From: Kaistella sp. 97-N-M2
GTDB lineage: Bacteria > Bacteroidota > Bacteroidia > Flavobacteriales > Weeksellaceae
DNA: 64,000 nt
Reading direction: 5' to 3'
NCBI RefSeq assembly: GCF_021513235.1
Contig: NZ_CP090976.1
Location: 434,001-498,000, forward strand
Part shown: positions 28,935 to 37,835 of the stretch, in pieces
Position numbering within the stretch: position 1 is the stretch's first letter
Layout of the letters: each line of letters opens with the position of its first letter
Position numbers and translations under genes: made by a program
Notes under the pieces: generated by a model
Told to the model about the DNA's origin: nothing
The model's database searches: none
What the model saw: only the letters and a program-made list of their open reading frames with translations

Positions 28935-30449
28935 ATGAAATCACTTCAAAAAGAAAAACCAAAAAAAATCACGGATCAAGCAGAAATAAAAATGACGGAG
29001 AACGATCAACCTTGCTGGAGTGTTTGCGCCGACTGCCAGGGACTCGGCAAAAAAAAGCGTCGCATCCGGAAAAGTCTGCGCCTGCGCTATCAAAATGATC
29101 TCGCGGCCTTCGAAAAAACCGGCCGTCTGGGACCTGCGCCCGCTCCGCCGTTGGCACAACTGTACATTTGTCCCACGTGTTCCGGCGCCGGCATTGTTCC
29201 TGCCGAAAACTTTCCGCCTCCCGATACCGAAAAATATCCGCACGTTGCCATCATCGGTGGCGGCATTGGCGGTGTCGCGCTTGCCGTGGCGTGTCTGCAC
29301 CGCGGAATTCCGTTTACGCTGTACGAGAGGGATGCGGGCTTCAACGAACGTTCCCAGGGCTACGGCCTCACGCTGCAACAGGCGAGCAAAGCCATCGAAG
29401 GCTTCGGCATTTTTAATTTGGAAAAAGGTGTCATTTCCACGCGGCATCTCGTCCATACGCCCGAGGGAAAAATCGTCGGCGAATGGGGCATGCGAAAATG
29501 GCTCGAATCGGAAAATGAACCGAAAGGCAACCGCAAACGCACCAACATCCACATCGCGCGGCAGGAATTGCGTCTGGCACTGCTCGATCAGCTCGGCGGA
29601 AATAATGCGGTGCAATGGGGACATCAACTCCTTGATTTTAAAGAAAATACCGACGGAAAAATCGATCTCGCCTTTCAGGTTGGAGGAAAAGTAAGAAGTG
29701 CAAAAGCCGATCTTGTTGTGGGCGCGGACGGCATTCGGAGCGCTGTGCGAAACTTTTTGATCGGCGAAGAAATTTCACCTTTGCGCTATCTCGACTGCAT
29801 CGTGATTCTGGGAATTTGCCCGTTGAGCGCGCTTCTTAATTCCGACCATTCTTTGCTCGATTCTGCCACCGTTTTCCAAACGGCGAATGGCAACGAACGA
29901 ATTTATGTAATGCCTTTCGACGCAGACTCGGTGATGTGGCAGCTGAGTTTTCCGATGTTTGAAGACGACGCCAAAGATCTGAGTTTGAAAGGCGCAGCCG
30001 CGCTGAAAGCGGAAGCGCTTCGAAGAACACCGTGGCATGAACCGATTCCGCAAATCCTCGCCGCCACACAGGAAGCCCAGATTTCCGGCTATCCCGTGTA
30101 CGACCGCGCTTTGCTCACCGCCCACTTTTTGGAGAACGCCGGCGCGGCAACATTGCTCGGCGACGCGGCGCACCCGATGAGTCCCTTCAAAGGTCAGGGC
30201 GCCAATCAGGCGCTTTTGGATGCGCTGTCCTTGGCGCGAGAAATTACTAAAGGGGCAAAATCTTTTGCGTCCTGGCGGGAAAATGGTTTGCGCAATACAG
30301 TTTTAACCGCTTACGAAACCGAAATGTTGGCGCGCAGCGCGACGAAAGTCCGCGATTCGGCGGCTGCCGCGCAGTTTTTGCATTCCGACATTGCGCTGTT
30401 TGAAGGCGACGAACCGCGCGGGCGGGTTTTGAAACGCGGAGATCTGTAG
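28935..30449 (+). CDS. FAD monooxygenase with DnaJ-like zinc module
   Basis: A 504-residue protein. Residues ~28-95 contain CADCQGLGKKKRR and, after a helical insert, CPTCSGAG, which are CxxCxGxG repeats like those of the DnaJ zinc finger. The rest is a PHBH-fold flavin hydroxylase: GGGIGG dinucleotide site (near residue 105), GADGIRS, and GDAAHPMSPFKGQGANQAL. It should hydroxylate an aromatic or polyketide-like substrate using NAD(P)H. The zinc module could bind protein or metal; its role is unknown. Higher G+C than its surroundings. Confidence 0.85.
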   Translation: MKSLQKEKPKKITDQAEIKMTENDQPCWSVCADCQGLGKKKRRIRKSLRLRYQNDLAAFEKTGRLGPAPAPPLAQLYICPTCSGAGIVPAENFPPPDTEKYPHVAIIGGGIGGVALAVACLHRGIPFTLYERDAGFNERSQGYGLTLQQASKAIEGFGIFNLEKGVISTRHLVHTPEGKIVGEWGMRKWLESENEPKGNRKRTNIHIARQELRLALLDQLGGNNAVQWGHQLLDFKENTDGKIDLAFQVGGKVRSAKADLVVGADGIRSAVRNFLIGEEISPLRYLDCIVILGICPLSALLNSDHSLLDSATVFQTANGNERIYVMPFDADSVMWQLSFPMFEDDAKDLSLKGAAALKAEALRRTPWHEPIPQILAATQEAQISGYPVYDRALLTAHFLENAGAATLLGDAAHPMSPFKGQGANQALLDALSLAREITKGAKSFASWRENGLRNTVLTAYETEMLARSATKVRDSAAAAQFLHSDIALFEGDEPRGRVLKRGDL

Positions 30450-30492
30450 ATATTTTTTTGGCTTGAATTAAATTTTAATCGAAACTTCGCTT

Positions 30493-30525
30493 AACCTTGA
30501 GAAGGTTTGGAACTTTGACAAGGTT
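30493..30525. repeat. 33-bp palindrome, copy 2
   Basis: Arms AACCTTGAGAAGGTT and AACTTTGACAAGGTT around TGG. The 15-3-15 geometry of copy 1 is kept, with two mismatches between the arms. Confidence 0.7.
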
Positions 30526-30550
30526 GAAACATCACCATTAAACATTTTAA

Positions 30551-31099
30551 ATGAAAAAAATGGCAATATTGTTTTTACTTCTTGGGATCGTCTGTCTCGG
30601 GCTTTCCGTTTATTTTTATACGAAAAAAGAAACACCACACCTCACCACCAATGAAATCATCAAACAGAAAGGCGATGATTTCGAGGATTATATCATTCAG
30701 CTTTTGGGCAAACAGGACGACATCAAATTCGTTGGCAAAGTTTCCGATTATCATAAAGACGGCGTGTCTGCTTTAGAGAATTTCGAACCGGATTTAAAAT
30801 TCAAATTTCACAATACGGCTTTTGCCGTGGAATGTAAGTGGCGCAATTCTTTTAATGCGGGCAAGATCACGTGGGCCAAAGACTATCAGATCAGAAATTA
30901 TAAGGCCTATCAAAAAACGAAAAATGAAAAGGTTTACGTCTCGATAGGCATTGGCGGTGAGCCGGGGGCGCCACACCAATTATTTTTAGTGCCACTTTTT
31001 CGCCTCACTCACAGTTTTGCGACCGAGGAGTACATTAAAGAATTTGAGATCAAAGACAAAAAGCAAATTCCGATGGTTTTAAAGATGGGCCTGCGTTAA
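30551..31099 (+). CDS. Membrane-anchored restriction-endonuclease-like protein
   Basis: A 182-residue protein with one N-terminal membrane helix (MAILFLLLGIVCLGLSVYFY) and a soluble domain holding GDDFEDYIIQLL, EPDLKF and AFAVECKW, the E...PD...ExK arrangement of the PD-(D/E)xK nuclease fold. With one helix and a positive exit loop, the nuclease-like domain is probably cytoplasmic (N-out). No methylase is nearby, so it is not a classical R-M enzyme. Function unknown. Confidence 0.75.
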   Translation: MKKMAILFLLLGIVCLGLSVYFYTKKETPHLTTNEIIKQKGDDFEDYIIQLLGKQDDIKFVGKVSDYHKDGVSALENFEPDLKFKFHNTAFAVECKWRNSFNAGKITWAKDYQIRNYKAYQKTKNEKVYVSIGIGGEPGAPHQLFLVPLFRLTHSFATEEYIKEFEIKDKKQIPMVLKMGLR

Positions 31100-31168
31100 A
31101 ACATTCCGCATAATCAGCGTGAAAAAATATTTTTTTGTATATTTAAACGTACATCAAAAAATATTCTT

Positions 31169-31486
31169 ATGAAAAATCAAAATTTAATTGATGCTTTAAA
31201 CAGTTGCATTGCGGCGTGTAATTACTGCGCCAATGCCTGTTTGGGCGAAGAAAACGTAAAAATGATGGCCGACTGCATCCGCACTGATATTGTGTGTGCC
31301 GAAGTGTGTGCCACCACCGTGAAACTCGTCGCCATGGACGTTTCATCTGCCGCCGAAATGGTTGCGCTTTGCGAAAAAGTTTGCAGAGAATGCGCGGAAG
31401 AATGCGCGAAACACGAGCACGAACACTGCAAACAATGCGCGGAAGCCTGCAGAAAATGCGAGGAAGCGTGTAAAGCTTACGCCTAA
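31169..31486 (+). CDS. Four-helix copper-storage protein (Csp/DUF326)
   Basis: A 105-residue, Cys-rich helical protein with about sixteen cysteines, mostly in CxxxC and CxxC patterns along helices (CIAACNYCANAC, CEKVCRECAEECAKH, CKQCAEACRKCEEAC). This is the DUF326/Csp fold, in which Cys line the core of a four-helix bundle and bind many Cu(I). No signal peptide, so the cytosolic Csp3 type. It may buffer copper; no copper exporter lies beside it. Confidence 0.9.
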   Translation: MKNQNLIDALNSCIAACNYCANACLGEENVKMMADCIRTDIVCAEVCATTVKLVAMDVSSAAEMVALCEKVCRECAEECAKHEHEHCKQCAEACRKCEEACKAYA

Positions 31487-31615
31487 AGTCAAAAAATTAT
31501 TCTCTGTTGACTAGCCAGTGATTTTTTTCGATGCGATCTTGTTAAAATTAGCGTTACCGTAGAGCTTTACCTCATCCAATTTTGAGCACGCAGAAAAGTT
31601 TAACGCGAGCCAAAA

Positions 31616-31647
31616 AAAGCACAATTTTCACGCGAAAATTGTGCTTT
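31616..31647. terminator. Bidirectional terminator
   Basis: A perfect 14-bp stem, AAAGCACAATTTTC / GAAAATTGTGCTTT, around ACGC, with an A run on the left (T run for the minus-strand gene). Confidence 0.85.
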
Positions 31648-31667
31648 CAATTTTAATAATTTCGATA

Positions 31668-32114
31668 TTATTCCGCCATCACTTCTCCATTCTTACGGTA
31701 AATAAACTTGCCGTAGATGTGTCGTCTTGCAAAACGGCTGGGCGAATCGGAGTTCACCATTTTAAGATAAATATTTCTGGGAACACCGATGTATTCGAAC
31801 ATTTTGCCGTTGAAATGCTGCACTTTTAAGATCGATTTCTCCAGATAAAAATCCTGAATAATCGAGTTGGAAATGGTTTCGGTGTATTCTTCTTTGTATT
31901 TTTCCTGCGTTTCGGGATTGATGCTCACCAGAAAGTGGTAGGCTTCGATGACGGATTTGCTTTTCTCCTCCGCCTCGAGTTTTCCGGCTTCGTCGTCCAC
32001 GAATTTATCCGGATGTGCATCTTTCATCGTATTCCGGTAAATTGTTTTGAGGTCTTTTAAAGTCGCGGTTTTATCTACACCCAGAAGTTTTCTGTGTTCG
32101 CCAATTCTTTTCAT
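31668..32114 (-). CDS. J-domain plus KTSC-domain protein
   Basis: A 148-residue protein. The N-terminal J domain has the HPD motif (DAHPDKF) that stimulates DnaK. The C-terminal ~60 residues (ILKVQHFNGKMFEYIGVPRNIYLKMVNSDSPSRFARRHIYGKFIY) match the KTSC domain, a small fold of unknown role. ATG 32114 (MKRIGEHRKLLGVDKT) is chosen, with TAATTTTG at 32156-32149 upstream as its promoter. The fusion suggests a targeted DnaK co-chaperone. Confidence 0.82.
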   Translation of the reverse strand: MKRIGEHRKLLGVDKTATLKDLKTIYRNTMKDAHPDKFVDDEAGKLEAEEKSKSVIEAYHFLVSINPETQEKYKEEYTETISNSIIQDFYLEKSILKVQHFNGKMFEYIGVPRNIYLKMVNSDSPSRFARRHIYGKFIYRKNGEVMAE

Positions 32115-32148
32115 AATCTGTATCTCTTTTTCGGGGTGCAAAATTAGG

Positions 32149-32156
32149 GATTTAAA
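32149..32156 (-). promoter_or_regulatory. TAnnTTTG -7 element of the J-domain gene
   Basis: TAATTTTG on the minus strand, 34 nt upstream of ATG 32114; it supports that start over the upstream frame. Confidence 0.5.
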
Positions 32157-32282
32157 TTTTAACCGCAACGCAACAATTTGATGATTTTCAGAAAGTTAAT
32201 AAAGACGTAGTTTTAGCTATCACGAAGTCGTTAAAAAGCGATCGATCTCAATTTTTATGTAAAAACTTAGCGCTCTTAAAAA

Positions 32283-32315
32283 AACCTTGTCAGAGTTTTA
32301 AATCTTGACCAGGTT
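32283..32315. repeat. 33-bp palindrome, copy 3
   Basis: Arms AACCTTGTCAGAGTT and AATCTTGACCAGGTT around TTA, same 15-3-15 geometry, more degenerate than the others. Confidence 0.65.
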
Positions 32316-32390
32316 CGTGCAGGAATCAAAATAAAATTAATGCAGGAATATAAATGATTCAAATTTTATAGAAATAATTCAAAAAAAACA

Positions 32391-32428
32391 AAAAAAATCC
32401 GCCTCAAAATGAAAGCGGATGATTTTTT
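32391..32428 (-). terminator. Terminator of the reductase gene
   Basis: ATCCGC / GCGGAT stem with a T-rich tail on the minus strand, about 80 bp past the reductase stop. Confidence 0.7.
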
Positions 32429-32509
32429 AAAACAAAATTTTTATTAATAATTCCGTAGCCGTTCACATTGCAAACGGCGCTTTCAAAAGTACTCATCTGC
32501 TCAAACGTT

Positions 32510-33898
32510 TTACTCTTCGAATTCCGAAAACAAAGTGTTCAGCGATTCCGAATACGTGGGGTGCGAAAATATGGCCTGTGCCAAATGTTGCGCGGGAATG
32601 CCGCCTTCCATCGCCATCTGAACGACGGTCGCTATTTCACCACCTTCTGTACACACGATTGCAGCACCGAGAATTTTGCCCGTTTCTTTTTCCACGACGG
32701 CTTTCCATAATCCCTGTGGGCTGCCGGTTTCGAGGCCGCGCGTAATGCGTTTTCCCGGAATGGTGAGGATGGAAACATTCAATCCTTTTTCCCGCGCTTC
32801 CTTTTCAGTTAAACCGATGCGGCCCAATTGCGGATCCGTAAACATGGTGTAGGGAATCATTCGGTCTTTTGTGGAAATGTCTTTTTTCTCGATGATATTT
32901 TTATAAAGCGTAACAAAATCGTTGTAAGCGATATGGGTAAACTGCGGACCGCCGTTGATATCGCCCAGCGCAAAAACGCCTTTGATATTGGTCTCAAGAT
33001 GATCATTGACTTCGATATATCCTTTCTTATCCAGTTTAATTCCGGCTTTTTCGGTGTTCAAACCGTCGGCGTTGGACTCGCGGCCCGTGACCAAAAGCAG
33101 ATGCGTACCCGTCAACGTTTCCTTCTGACCGTCTTTTTCCACCGTTACTTTGATTTCTTTTTCCGCGCCTTCCACTTTTTCCACGGAAGAATTGAGATGA
33201 AACTGAAGACCCTCGTCTTCGAGAAGTTGCTGCAGCGATTCGGCGATATCCGCGTCTTCCCGCGACATGATCTGGCCGGATGTTTCGATGAGCGTAACCT
33301 GGCTGCCGAACCGTTGGTACATTTGTCCCAGCTCCAAACCGATATAACCTGCACCCACGATAATGAGTTTTTCGGGAACTTCCTCCAGACCCAAAATTCC
33401 CGTGGAATCGTACCATTTGACGTTTTCCAGACCTTTAATTTTTGGGACGGCGGGGCGCGATCCTGCATTAATAAAAATATATGGCGCCGTATATTCCTCC
33501 TCTTCACCATTCTGCTTTTTGATGAGCACAGATTTTTCCCCGCTGAAAGAAGCTGTTCCATAAATTAATTCGAGGTTTTCCGCTTTTTCCGTTCTTTCGA
33601 TGAGACCGGTTTTGGAGTCTGCGACAATTTGGTCTTTTCTTTTTTGTGCAATACTAAAATCCAGGGCAAGGCCGGAAACTTTGATGCCGTGCTTTTCTGC
33701 AGTTTTTACCGCCTGCATGGTTTTGGCGGAGGCTATTAAAGTTTTCGTCGGCGTGCAGCCCACATTTAAGCAGACACCGCCGAGATCGGCCTCAGATTTT
33801 TCAATCATAAGTGTTTTCCAGCCGGCTTTGGATAATTTTTGAGAAAGTGGTTTTGCGGCCTGACCCGAACCGATGATGATGGCGTCTTTTTTTATCAT
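32510..33898 (-). CDS. Lpd/MerA/RclA-type FAD disulfide reductase
   Basis: A 462-residue pyridine nucleotide-disulfide oxidoreductase. The redox pair is in GGVCLNVGCTPTK (CxxxxC), the NAD site is GAGYIGLELG and the FAD C-terminal motif is VFALGDI. The N-terminal FAD motif reads GSGQAAKPL, slightly off GxGxxG. The end HPTYSESLNTLF has the His-Glu region of the family. No MerA N-terminal metal domain or C-terminal Cys pair is present, so mercury reductase is unlikely; an RclA/YkgC-like stress role fits better. It is not next to 2-oxoacid dehydrogenase genes. Confidence 0.87.
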   Translation of the reverse strand: MIKKDAIIIGSGQAAKPLSQKLSKAGWKTLMIEKSEADLGGVCLNVGCTPTKTLIASAKTMQAVKTAEKHGIKVSGLALDFSIAQKRKDQIVADSKTGLIERTEKAENLELIYGTASFSGEKSVLIKKQNGEEEEYTAPYIFINAGSRPAVPKIKGLENVKWYDSTGILGLEEVPEKLIIVGAGYIGLELGQMYQRFGSQVTLIETSGQIMSREDADIAESLQQLLEDEGLQFHLNSSVEKVEGAEKEIKVTVEKDGQKETLTGTHLLLVTGRESNADGLNTEKAGIKLDKKGYIEVNDHLETNIKGVFALGDINGGPQFTHIAYNDFVTLYKNIIEKKDISTKDRMIPYTMFTDPQLGRIGLTEKEAREKGLNVSILTIPGKRITRGLETGSPQGLWKAVVEKETGKILGAAIVCTEGGEIATVVQMAMEGGIPAQHLAQAIFSHPTYSESLNTLFSEFEE

Positions 33899-34397
33899 AA
33901 GGCAAAAGATTTTATCGTTTTTAATTCAATTACTTGAAATCAAAAATTTTATTGAAATTTAATTTAAGTTATTGATGAATGTAAAGTTAAGATTTTATAA
34001 AGAAATCTTTTTGCGAGCTATTTTTTTTGAAGACTGCGAGGTTATTTTTATATTAAATTAAAAACACATGAGGTCTCGTTTTATTGATAAAATGAAAAGA
34101 TCAATAAATTTCCCTTTAACTTAAATAAACGCCAGGCGAAACAAAGCTTGAGATAAAACTTTGAGTTAAGGTAAACAAAGGCGTTTCACTTATTAGTGAA
34201 AAACAAGGTTTTTAAATGATTCTAAGGTCTATTTTATATTCTCTTGCAAAGCTGTGATGGTGATCCACTTTAAAAATAAGATCAGACATTTAAAAATCGT
34301 CTATAGTTTTGGCCACAAAACCGGAAAAACTTCTCGCCTTCTACAATATATCATCCCTTCAAAAATCTTATCTTTGCCATTCCAAATTTTTAAGAAA
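33899..34397. other. Divergent intergenic region, reductase/tyrS
   Basis: A 499-bp A+T-rich region between the divergent reductase and tyrS genes. The long frame upstream of tyrS from 34254 lacks homology and begins in this gap. A short CACTTATTAGTG inverted repeat occurs near 34188-34199. No RNA gene or T-box-like element could be recognised. Confidence 0.5.
34369..34376 (+). promoter_or_regulatory. tyrS -7 promoter element
   Basis: TATCTTTG, 21 nt upstream of the tyrS ATG; it shows that the frame upstream of 34398 is not translated. Confidence 0.55.
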
Positions 34398-35693
34398 ATG
34401 AACGCTTTTATTGAAGAACTGAAATGGCGCGGCCTGTTTGCCGACATGATGCCGGGAACGGAAGAACAACTGAATAAAGAAATCACCACGGCGTACATCG
34501 GCTTCGATCCTACGGCCGATTCGCTGCACATCGGGAGCTTAATTCAGATCAAAATACTGGCGCATTTTCAGCAACATGGCCATAAACCAATCGCTTTGGT
34601 GGGTGGCGCCACAGGAATGATTGGCGATCCTTCGGGAAAATCCAGCGAGCGCAATGCTTTGGATGAAGAAACGCTGAACCATTATGTTTCCTGTTTAAAA
34701 GGTCAACTTTCCCAATTTTTGAAATTCGACGGGTCAGAAGCCAACAGCGCCGAACTCGTGAACAATTACGACTGGATGAAGGATTTTTCCTTTCTTGAAT
34801 TTATTCGGGAAATCGGGAAAAACATCACCGTGAATTACATGATGGCGAAAGAATCGGTGAAGAAAAGAATCACCGGCGAAGGCGGCGCGGAAGGAATGAG
34901 TTTTACGGAATTTTCTTACCAACTGCTGCAGGGGTACGATTTTCTGCATTTGTACAAAGCGAAAAACGTAAAACTTCAAATGGGCGGTTCCGATCAGTGG
35001 GGAAACATCACCACGGGCACGGAATTGATCCGCCGGAAAGTTCAGGGCGAAGCGTTTGCTCTAACCGTTCCCTTAATTACGAAAGCCGACGGGTCGAAAT
35101 TTGGAAAATCGGAAGCGGGTGAAAATTACTGGCTCGATGCGAAACGAACTTCTCCGTATAAATTTTACCAATTTTGGGTAAACTCCACGGATGCTGATGC
35201 GGAACGTTTCATTAAGTTCTATACTTTTTTAAGCAAAGAAGAAATTGAAAATTTAATTGAAGACCACCAAACCGCGCCACACGAAAGAAAGTTGCAGAAA
35301 AAACTGGCGGAAGAAGTGACGATTTGGGTGCACAGCCGCGAGGAATATGAAAAAGCCGTGAAGGCCTCAGAAATTTTGTTCGGAAGGTCGACGGCGGAAG
35401 ATCTGGTGAATCTGGATGAAGCCACATTTTTGGAAGTTTTCGAAGGCGTACCTCAAAAAGAAATTGCCAAAGAGGATGTGCTGGAAGGCAATATTATCGA
35501 GCTGATCTCGGAGAAATCGGGTTTCCTGAAATCGAAAGGTGAAGCGAAAAGGGAACTTTCGAGCAACGCAATTTCCATGAACAAAGAAAAAATAAGCGAA
35601 ACTTACGAAGTGGCAGAAAAAGACCTCATCGACGGAAAATTTTTACTCGTACAGAAAGGCAAGAAAAATTATTTCATCATCAAAGCGGTTTAA
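34398..35693 (+). CDS. tyrS: Tyrosyl-tRNA synthetase
   Basis: A 431-residue class I synthetase that charges tRNA-Tyr. The HIGH-type motif is in [12 protein letters not shown], the tyrosine-binding YQLLQGYDF and GGSDQWGNI regions are present, and the KMSKS loop reads KFGKS. A C-terminal S4-like RNA-binding domain covers the last ~70 residues ([17 protein letters not shown]). The start is ATG 34398 ([12 protein letters not shown]); 48 upstream codons in frame are non-homologous and contain the promoter. Confidence 0.97.
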   Translation: MNAFIEELKWRGLFADMMPGTEEQLNKEITTAYIGFDPTADSLHIGSLIQIKILAHFQQHGHKPIALVGGATGMIGDPSGKSSERNALDEETLNHYVSCLKGQLSQFLKFDGSEANSAELVNNYDWMKDFSFLEFIREIGKNITVNYMMAKESVKKRITGEGGAEGMSFTEFSYQLLQGYDFLHLYKAKNVKLQMGGSDQWGNITTGTELIRRKVQGEAFALTVPLITKADGSKFGKSEAGENYWLDAKRTSPYKFYQFWVNSTDADAERFIKFYTFLSKEEIENLIEDHQTAPHERKLQKKLAEEVTIWVHSREEYEKAVKASEILFGRSTAEDLVNLDEATFLEVFEGVPQKEIAKEDVLEGNIIELISEKSGFLKSKGEAKRELSSNAISMNKEKISETYEVAEKDLIDGKFLLVQKGKKNYFIIKAV

Positions 35694-35820
35694 CCTTACA
35701 TTTTTAAAACTCAAAAAGCGTTTTCTGCGTATTTTTTAATATGTAAAACAGCGTTAAATTTTCACAAAGGCTGGTTTTAAAAGCGTATTAGCCATATCTT
35801 TACCTTAAATTATTATATTA

Positions 35821-36573
35821 ATGACAATTATCATTTTCATCATCGTCCTGTGGTATTCGGGACTGTTTTTTCAGACTTTCTTTTTGCACCGGTACGCGGC
35901 GCATCAATCCTTTAAAATGTCGAAATTCGGGGAAAAGCTTTGTTTCGTTTTAACCTGGGTAACACAAGGGTCCAACTATCTTTCCGCCTACGGTTACGGC
36001 GTAATGCACAGAATGCACCATGCTTTTGCAGATACTGAAAAGGATCCGCATTCGCCGAAATACGACGACAATTTGTTCTCGATGATGTGGCGCACGAAAA
36101 GAATCTATGCAGATATTAACAGTCAGAAAGCAATTATCGAAGAGAAGTTTACGAAAAACGTTCCGCAGTGGGCAGGTTTCGACAAGTTCGCGAGTTCCTG
36201 GGGATCGCGCTTGGGTTGGGCTATTGCATACACGGCGTTCTTCTACTTTTTCGCGACGGCCTGGTGGCAATGGCTTTTATTGCCGGTTGCTTACATGATG
36301 GCGCCAATTCACGGCGTTATTATCAACTGGTTTGCGCATATTTATGGCTACACCAACTTTAAAGTTTCCGATACTTCTAAAAATCTTTTCCGGTTCGACT
36401 GGTTGATGATGGGCGAAGGTTATCACAACAATCACCACAAACATGGTGGCAGAGCGAATTTCGGCGGCGTAAGATGGCACGAGATCGATGTAACGTATTA
36501 CATTATGATTTTGCTGGATAAAATGAAGCTCATCAAACTGAATCCCATTCCGGTGGTGAGGAGAGAACATTAA
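35821..36573 (+). CDS. Acyl-CoA/fatty acid desaturase
   Basis: A 250-residue membrane desaturase with four helices and His clusters HRYAAHQ, HRMHHAFADTEKDPHS and GEGYHNNHHKHG that bind the di-iron centre. The NWFAHIYG segment supplies another His. It introduces a cis double bond, probably delta-9, into acyl chains and helps set membrane fluidity. It is shorter than typical acyl-CoA desaturases (~300-380) because the cytochrome b5 part is absent. Monocistronic. Confidence 0.9.
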   Translation: MTIIIFIIVLWYSGLFFQTFFLHRYAAHQSFKMSKFGEKLCFVLTWVTQGSNYLSAYGYGVMHRMHHAFADTEKDPHSPKYDDNLFSMMWRTKRIYADINSQKAIIEEKFTKNVPQWAGFDKFASSWGSRLGWAIAYTAFFYFFATAWWQWLLLPVAYMMAPIHGVIINWFAHIYGYTNFKVSDTSKNLFRFDWLMMGEGYHNNHHKHGGRANFGGVRWHEIDVTYYIMILLDKMKLIKLNPIPVVRREH

Positions 36574-37636
36574 AATAGAAACCGAGTTAACGCCCGGTTT
36601 TTTTTTAAAAGTTTTTTTAATGAGAGCGTGTCTTACTGATGAAAAAAGAATCTATCAGAAGTAAATTTTTTTTCCTGTTCTTTGGTCTTGAAACAAAAGA
36701 ATGAAAAATTCAAGGCTGGAAGCTTCGCCTGCGCTTCCAAAGCCGATTAGTTATCTATATTAATTTTTTTTCGCCACTGTCATTCTGACGAAGGAAGAAT
36801 CTCGGTAATAATACATTTTCTTCCTGTTCTTTTGTCTTGAAACAAAAGAACCAAAAGTTCAAGGCCTGGAAGCTTCGGCTAAAAAATTATTCTTCAACCT
36901 AAAATTTCCAAACTTTCGCGGCCGGAAAGGATTTCACGAGTATCTGAATTAGTGCGAGCTTCGGACATGGAAATTTTTTAACGGTTGAAGAATAATTTTT
37001 TTTAACGACTGCGCTTCCGAAGCCGATTAGTTATCCATATTAATTTTTTTTCGCCACTGTCATTCCGACGAAGGAAGAATCTACCAGAAGTATAATTTTG
37101 TTCCTGTTCTTTTATCTTAAAACAAAAGAACCAAAAGTTCAAGGCTGGATGTTTCGGCTAAAAAATTATCCGTCAACCTAAAATTTCCAAACTTGCGCGG
37201 CCGGAAAGTATTTCATGAGTATTTAAAGTAATGCGCGCTTCGGATACGGAAATTTTTTAACGGCTGAAGAATAATTTTTCTTTACGCCTGCCCTTTCGAA
37301 GCCGATTATTTAACCATATTAATTTTTTTGCCACTGTCATTCTGGCAAAAAAAAATCTATCGGAAGTAAAACTTTCTTCCTGTTCTTTTGTCTTAAAACA
37401 AAAGAACCAAAAGTTCAAGGGCTGGAAGCTTCGGCTAAAAAATTATTCCTCAGCCTAAAATTTCAGAACTTGCGCGGCCGGAAAGAGTTTCATGAGTAGT
37501 TAAATTAGTGCGCGCTTCGGACATGGAAATTTTTTAACGGCTGAAGAATAATTTTTCTTGACGCCTGCGTTTCCGAAGCCGACTATTTAACATATTAATT
37601 TTTTCGCCACTGTCATTCTGACGAAGGAAGAATCCC
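36574..37636. repeat. ~280-bp tandem hairpin repeat array
   Basis: About three full units plus partial ones. The landmark CACTGTCATTC recurs near 36776, 37056, 37333 and 37619, so the period is 277-287 bp. Each unit holds an inverted repeat TTCTTTTGT...ACAAAAGAA and a long imperfect hairpin (arms around TAAAAAATTATTCTTCAACC and its complement). The first unit (about 36640-36770) lacks the inner hairpin. No ORF is conserved across units, so the block is non-coding. TGTCATTCTGACGAAGGA resembles palindromic repeats common in Bacteroidota. Confidence 0.85.
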
Positions 37637-37709
37637 GTCGTTTATTTTTGTTCTTAATTTGAAATTGAAGATTCGCCCAAATCTTTCGGGCAAAAAACTT
37701 CCTGTGATT

Positions 37710-37800
37710 CTAGCCCGGATGGGAGCATTTGTCTGAGCTCTCCCGGCTTGCCGGGAAGCGAGTGGGGACAGCCGGACATATTTCGGAGAAGAAACGCCCT
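37710..37800 (+). ncRNA. Flavo-1-like element, copy 2
   Basis: TAGCCCGGATGGGAGC, a CTCCCGGC/GCCGGGAAG hairpin and GAGTGGGGACAGCCGGA occur in the same order as in the copies at 8063 and 44822. It lies directly upstream of an esterase promoter. No protein explains the G+C-rich block. Confidence 0.5.
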
Positions 37801-37831
37801 TTGGTGCTCCTAAAAAAATAGAATATCTTTG
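37800..37831 (+). promoter_or_regulatory. Complete Bacteroidota promoter (-33 and -7)
   Basis: TTTG at 37800-37803 and TATCTTTG at 37824-37831 with a 20-nt spacer, near the consensus TTTG-N19-TAnnTTTG. Only 4 nt separate the -7 box from the ATG, so the transcript is nearly leaderless. Confidence 0.65.
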
Positions 37832-37835
37832 TGCA

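Noticed and set aside
28935-30449. Tet(X)-type tetracycline-inactivating monooxygenase
   Set aside because: It shares the flavin hydroxylase fold, but the length, zinc module and substrate region differ from Tet(X) as I know it.
32510-33898. Mercuric reductase
   Set aside because: No N-terminal metal-binding domain, no C-terminal Cys pair and no mer genes nearby.
36574-37636. CRISPR array
   Set aside because: The repeats are about 280 bp, diverged and without short constant repeats or unique spacers, and no cas genes are present.
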